A DNA stretch of 64,000 bases. It comes from Heloderma charlesbogerti (Eukaryota; Chordata; Lepidosauria; Squamata; Helodermatidae). The stretch covers positions 2,356,001-2,420,000 of the forward strand of contig JANEZZ010000728.1 in the NCBI GenBank assembly GCA_026122225.1, in the 5' to 3' direction. This document shows, in pieces, positions 59,658 to 64,000 of the stretch (within the stretch, counting starts at the first letter, position 1; each line of letters opens with the position of its first letter). The translations under genes were made by a program, and so were the position numbers. The notes under the pieces are model-generated. The model saw only the letters and a list, made by a program, of their open reading frames with translations. It made no database searches and was not told where the DNA came from.

Positions 59658-60479
59658 GTGAGTGTTATTTTACTATGTTTTTTAAAGAAAACACATTATT
59701 GTGATTTGATAAATATTAAAACCAAGCAGAACAAGAAAACAACAACACAATTTGAAGGAGTGATTAGCCATGCACAAATGCATATGTCATAGCAAGAAGA
59801 TGCAGCCCCCCAGGTTTCTTTACTGTGGTCACTGAACAAAAATCATGAGTCTAAGATTTGTTTCTCTTGTGAAGGTCTGCACATAATATATTTATAAATG
59901 TTTTGTATACAAATATATTGCATCTATTTTACCTGAAATTATATTTCATATATTAACTTTTCACTTTCAAGCTTATGGGAATCAGACCATAAGAAATTAC
60001 TCTTCTGTACAATTTTAAAATTATAATAGTTGCATTTATTGTACTTCAAAATGACATTATTTGCAGCTATGGTAATAATAAGTTGTTGACTCTTTGAGAG
60101 TGAACTAAGAAAAAGTCTTATTGCAACTGCAGATTAGACATATTTGTATGAGAAAAATATGATCAGATCATATTTCACTCTTTTTCAGAGTATCAGTATG
60201 TAACGAAGTACATGTTTCTTTATTACAAATGAGAATTGTGAAACATTTTAAGAATTAGTTTTAAAATCACAGTAGATCTCTGTTATGTGAAAAAGCCTAC
60301 TATGGGAAAGAGATCAGGGATCCAAAGTTAATAAGAGGGATACATTTTAAAATCTATCTTTTTATATAAACAATAATTTTATATTCTTTAAAAGGAAAAG
60401 AGATGACAATAGAAGTTGGAAAGTGTAAGGTTGATTTTTGCATTGCTTTGCTTTCCATTAGAAATATTCATATACATCC

Positions 60480-60514
<35 letters not shown>

Positions 60515-60831
60515 ATATAATATGATATGATATGATATAAAAAATAAAAACAAGCTCTGGGTGATATATTTCATGTAATGGTACTGAATAATGGGATAAG
60601 AGTTAACTCAATCCTTGGCATTAAGTATGCATAAGAAATACTATTTATAGTTCTGAGCAGCCTAAATTCATGGTTCATCCAGCAAAATGTGAGCCTTTTT
60701 GGCCACAAGCAGCTGCATTGAATTCACTGGGGTTCTTCCATTTGCTTGATTTATATGATTCTATGTTTGTTTAATTTACAAAGAATACTTATTTTGTCTT
60801 AGTTTTTTGATACTTTCTTTTAACATTCTAG
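59658..60831 (+). other. NPAS2 intron 6 (1.17 kb)
   Basis: GT-AG intron, AT-rich, with a (GT)n(AT)n microsatellite at about 60478-60540. No transposon is recognised, which makes it the only repeat-poor intron here. Confidence 0.75.
60478..60540. repeat. (GT)n(AT)n(ATGAT)n microsatellite
   Basis: gtgtgtgt run followed by atatatat and gatatgatatgatat in NPAS2 intron 6. Confidence 0.93.
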
Positions 60832-60945
60832 CTGACAATGATTTAGAATTTTATTGTCATCTTCTGAGAGGAAGTCTGAACCAAAAGGACTTTCCAACAT
60901 ATGAATACATAAAATTCGTAGGGAACTTTCTGTCTTGCAGTCATG
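60832..60945 (+). CDS. NPAS2: NPAS2 exon, end of PAS-A (residues 162-199); last exon in window
   Basis: The acceptor aacattctag precedes 60832 and the donor AGTCATG|gtaagt is at 60945/60946. It encodes [20 protein letters not shown] followed by [13 protein letters not shown] and LSCSH. Cys-170 and His-171, reported haem-coordinating positions of mouse PAS-A, are both present. The last residues (FLSCSH) differ from mammalian FRSYNN. The cumulative coding length through this exon is 598 nt, the same register as human. The next exon is not in the window, so the gene is cut off here. Confidence 0.95.
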
Positions 60946-61640
60946 GTAAGTCTCAACTATTCTATAAATATAACCAGTGACTAAATCTATGTAAAATATC
61001 CCTTTATTAGCACTTATATCCATTTATGATGATGTAAGGACCCCTGTAAGCCATAAAGAATGAGTCTGTCTGTTATTGGCAGTTGCATGTATTGTGGTAG
61101 CAAAAGGATGGAAAAACAAGTCAAGATATACAAGCCAGGGTGGCACAGCACAATTTCGCAAGTGGCCCTAGCTGAGAAGCTTATTCACCACAGTAGATGG
61201 ATTAGGGAGATGACCAAGAAAGATAGTTTCATAAAGATGTGGTTTCCATTTTTGACTTTGTTAACAAAAAAGAAAATGACTTCAGGCCTCCATTCACATA
61301 GAGATAGTTTCGGAGAGATGTAATGTTTTAAGTTTTGAATATATACCTTGTGAAACTTTTTCTGTCTACCATAACTTCAGCACTACAAAACTGAATGTGG
61401 AAGTTTATACAGTATAATAAGCACTTGTGCTCTAAAGTATTGTTTAAAGTTTTGTTTATCTGTTTAATAGAAAAATAATAAAATATTTTTTAAAATGATT
61501 ATATGAAGGCAGGTCTTTTAACACGCAGAGTTTGGGTTGAGGGACTTTTTTTTGAGTGGGGGCATCATTAACAGAATAGCTTCATACAAAATAACAGTTA
61601 GCAACTGGTTACTTAGACTGAAATACCAAACATGCTAACT

Positions 61641-61708
61641 ATGAAGTAAGTCCCATTGAACTTGGTGGGACTTATTTCTGGGTGAACATGGATTGTAATG
61701 CTGCAGTA
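61641..61708. mobile_element. AAGTCCCATTGA palindromic MITE
   Basis: gaagtaagtcccattgaact, tggtgggacttatttctggg, tgaacatggattgtaatgct. The left end is lost. Confidence 0.65.
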
Positions 61709-61855
61709 CTGTGAACTAAGTGATTGTTTTCTGACTTGTTGTGCAAAGTCCATACAACATCCCTCAAGGATATGCAGATATACAACATTTTCCTAGTTTC
61801 CTAGCCCTATATAGTCACACTGTTTTGTACCTAGGAAAACACAGTGACCTGGCTC

Positions 61856-62303
61856 CCACACAATGCTAATCCATTGTTTATTTAACCCATGGGTTGTTGA
61901 ATTCTGGGGTTGTCATGATGTGTGAATCCAGCCATGATAACAAACCATGGCTTGTTAATTATGAACAACCCAGAAGGAGAAGCCATGGTTTGTTGTGTTG
62001 TGAAATCTGGGTTGTTTAAACCATGGGTTGTTACTATGTGTGAACCCAGAATCGAGGGTTGTTCATGGGTTGTTTTGCCAGGCTACAGAGGTGGCAGGCA
62101 AGAGTGGTAAAAAACAACAACCCACCTCTCTACATGCCAATACTTCAGCACCAAAAAAGCATTTGGGATACTGGAAGGGAGTGGGCAAAGGGGGAGGGAG
62201 ACAATAGCCCAGGGATTGAGAATCATGGTTTGTCTGCCAGGCAAACCCTGGGTAAGGCAACAGATAGGCTAACCATGGGTTAGTGTTATGTGCGAACCAG
62301 GTC
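61856..62303 (+). mobile_element. GACCTGG-family MITE, complete, 448 bp
   Basis: Ends gacctggctcccacacaatg and gttatgtgcgaaccaggtc. The body has repeated ccatgggttgtt / aaccatggcttg motifs, ttgttttgccaggctacaga, tctacatgccaatacttcag and a ggagtgggcaaagggggagg centre. Same family as 32169-32640 and 4881-8363. Confidence 0.85.
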
Positions 62304-62317
62304 AATAGTTCCTTCAT

Positions 62318-63240
62318 GTATTTATTCGTTTTATTTATTTAAAACATTTGTATCCTGCCCTATATCATTAAGATCTCAGGGCGGTGTACAGATAAAATTG
62401 ATGTAAACAGTATAAAACAATAAATAATTTAAACAACTAAAAGCATATTAAACCATTAAACAAGCTAATACCAATTAGAAAATCTAAAACAATGAGACAG
62501 ATAAAACAGTGTGCAATTTTAGGGAATTCAATTAGCCCTCAAAGGCTTTGGTGAAAAGCCATGTTTTAACTTGGTGCCGAAATGAAACCAGCGTCTGTGC
62601 CATTCAGGGGATGGCATTCCACAACTGGGGTGCCACAGCAGAGAAGGCACACTCCCACATCCCACCCTGGTGTATGTGTCACACTGGTGGGATGCAGAGG
62701 AGGGCCTCTCCAACAGATCTCAGCCCTCGGGCAGGCATATGTAGGGAGAGGCGTTCCCTCAAATATCAAGCTCCCAAGCCGCTTAGGCTTTAATTGTCAT
62801 CACCAGCACCTTGAGTGCTGACCGGAAGAGTATTGGCAGCCAGTGCAATTCCTTTAAAACTGGTGTTACATGATGTTTATGAGATGTTCCAGTCAACAGT
62901 CTACCTGCTGCATTTTGCACTAGCTGCAACTTTTGAGTCATCTTCAAGAGCAGCCCCACTCAAAGTGCATTTCAGCAGTCTAATCGGGAAGTTACCAGCG
63001 CATGCACTACTGTGGCTAGGTTATCCCTGTCCAGAAAAGGCCTTAGCTGGTGGATTAGCCGAAGCTGGCCCCAAGTAGTGCTGGCCCCAAGTAGTCCAGG
63101 CCACGGAGTCTTATCTGGGACTTCAGTGACAGGGATGGATCTAGGAGTACTCCCAAGCTATACACCTGCTCTGTCAGGGGGAATGCAACCCCATCCAGGA
63201 CAGGTTGCTTACCCAATTCCCAGACTCGGGAGTAGCACAT
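62318..63240 (-). mobile_element. CR1/L2-type LINE fragment
   Basis: The minus strand frame begins LDGVAFPLTEQVYSLGVLLD, PSLSLKSQ (the LGVILDS segment). The 3' UTR-like part has cctgccctatatcattaaga, tctcagggcggtgtacagat as complement. The region between encodes decayed QLQLVQNA...-type sequence. Ends in an AAATAAA-rich tail near 62320. Confidence 0.75.
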
Positions 63241-63828
63241 TAATTGCTATTGTGCTTGTTATGTGGAATGTGATTGTGTAAGTATTGCAGCATTTATTTA
63301 TTTCTTAGGTTATAATTAGTGATGAGCAACACGGCTTCCTCATCCTGTGTGTGGGCCATTTTTGTTGTTTTTAATTTTTTAAATTCTTTGGATGCTGCAT
63401 GTTCCCACATTGTGCAGCTGCTGTGCAGGAACACTCATCCAATTGTTACTTTTCAAGTAGCAAACATCAACAAATTTGACCATCCAGAGTAATGCTTTTC
63501 TTTAGAGTTTTCATTTTATCTCTTTGGAAATTCTTCAGTCCACTTCTCCTGAGCTAGATGAATGTACAACTAGCCACATTCAAAACAGGATCAGTAAACA
63601 GTAGCACTTCTATCTTCCCCACAGCAAGTATTCCCCACCTGACCCCCATTACATGAGAAAGGGATATTTCTCTATGTACCATCCTTTTTCCTTTGTTTGG
63701 GTCTATGGTATGTTACCCAATATCTGTAAAACCCTATCTGGTATAACACCTATTTCCTTAATTGGGAAATAGATAAACATTGCAAAACGTCGTATTAAGC
63801 TGCCTTTTGGGATAGTTCAAGTTAGGGT

Positions 63829-64000
63829 GCAATCCTTTGGGGATAGTTGCCCGCCTCCAAACTCAGAGGTGACGAACCATCCAGTGCAGGGTGGGTGGAG
63901 TGGGGAGGGGATCTTCTCCTCCGTACTCTGGTTGCCCTGCATTTGCGGTTAGACGACTGATTTTGGCTGTCTAGCCAGAGAGCCTCAGAGCTGGGGCGGG
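63829..64000. mobile_element. AATCCTATG-family MITE, cut by window end
   Basis: tagggtgcaatcctttgggg, gcccgcctccaaactcagag, ggggatcttctcctccgtac, ctgattttggctgtctagcc: same order as 8640-9048. Confidence 0.75.

Larger units (their letters stand above)
60946..64000 (+). other. Start of NPAS2 intron 7 (runs off the window)
   Basis: It opens with gtaagt. It holds a short palindromic element (61641-61708), a GACCTGG MITE copy (61856-62303), a minus-strand CR1/L2-type fragment (about 62318-63240) and, at the window edge, an AATCCTATG-family MITE cut off at 64000. I found no exon matching the next part of NPAS2. Bases 60950-61640 and 63245-63825 show nothing recognisable. Confidence 0.7.

Noticed and set aside
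62528..62821. Frames of 60-80 residues on both strands
   Set aside because: They fall in a decayed minus-strand LINE fragment, and none shows an independent domain.

Overview
This is a vertebrate nuclear window, almost certainly from a squamate reptile (lizard or snake). The evidence is an intron-rich orthologue of the circadian regulator NPAS2 set in a repeat mix typical of squamates: several BovB (RTE-clade) LINEs, CR1/L2-group LINEs, 5S-rRNA- and tRNA-derived SINEs with L2-like tails, hAT elements, and very many short palindromic DNA transposons. The species cannot be named from the sequence alone.

Layout. Bases 1-1900 are repeat-bearing flank. Bases about 2000-3420 form a CpG island with a good splice donor at 3210/3211, proposed as the NPAS2 promoter and noncoding first exon. 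Bases 3211-46810 would then be a roughly 43.6-kb first intron. It holds a near-full-length BovB on the minus strand inside an older MITE (4881-8363), a complete 3.0-kb hAT transposon with a perfect 8-bp target duplication (13938-16950), a long CR1/L2-type LINE on the minus strand split by an 856-bp hAT-like MITE (19985-24050), tandem and foldback elements (24110-28265), and a plus-strand BovB that contains a younger L2-type insertion (36589-39662, 11-bp target duplication).

From 46811 the NPAS2 coding exons follow on the plus strand: 46811-46864 (start codon at 46833), 50520-50668 (bHLH), 54155-54246, 56814-56903, 59537-59657 and 60832-60945 (PAS-A). All six are bounded by AG/GT and keep phase, giving 598 nt (199 codons plus one base). 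The rest of the gene, including PAS-B and the C-terminal activation region, lies past the window end. The two residues known as haem ligands in the mammalian PAS-A domain fall at positions 119 and 171, as in mouse.

The only cellular gene supported is NPAS2. All other recognisable coding sequence is decayed transposon protein: BovB endonuclease/reverse transcriptase, CR1/L2 endonuclease/reverse transcriptase, hAT transposase, and a possible L1/Tx1-like tail. No new multi-gene system is visible. The most notable points are the dated nesting of elements, the density of foldback elements, an exact 224-bp duplication in NPAS2 intron 2, and a LINE whose 3' end sits next to the splice acceptor of the fourth NPAS2 exon.
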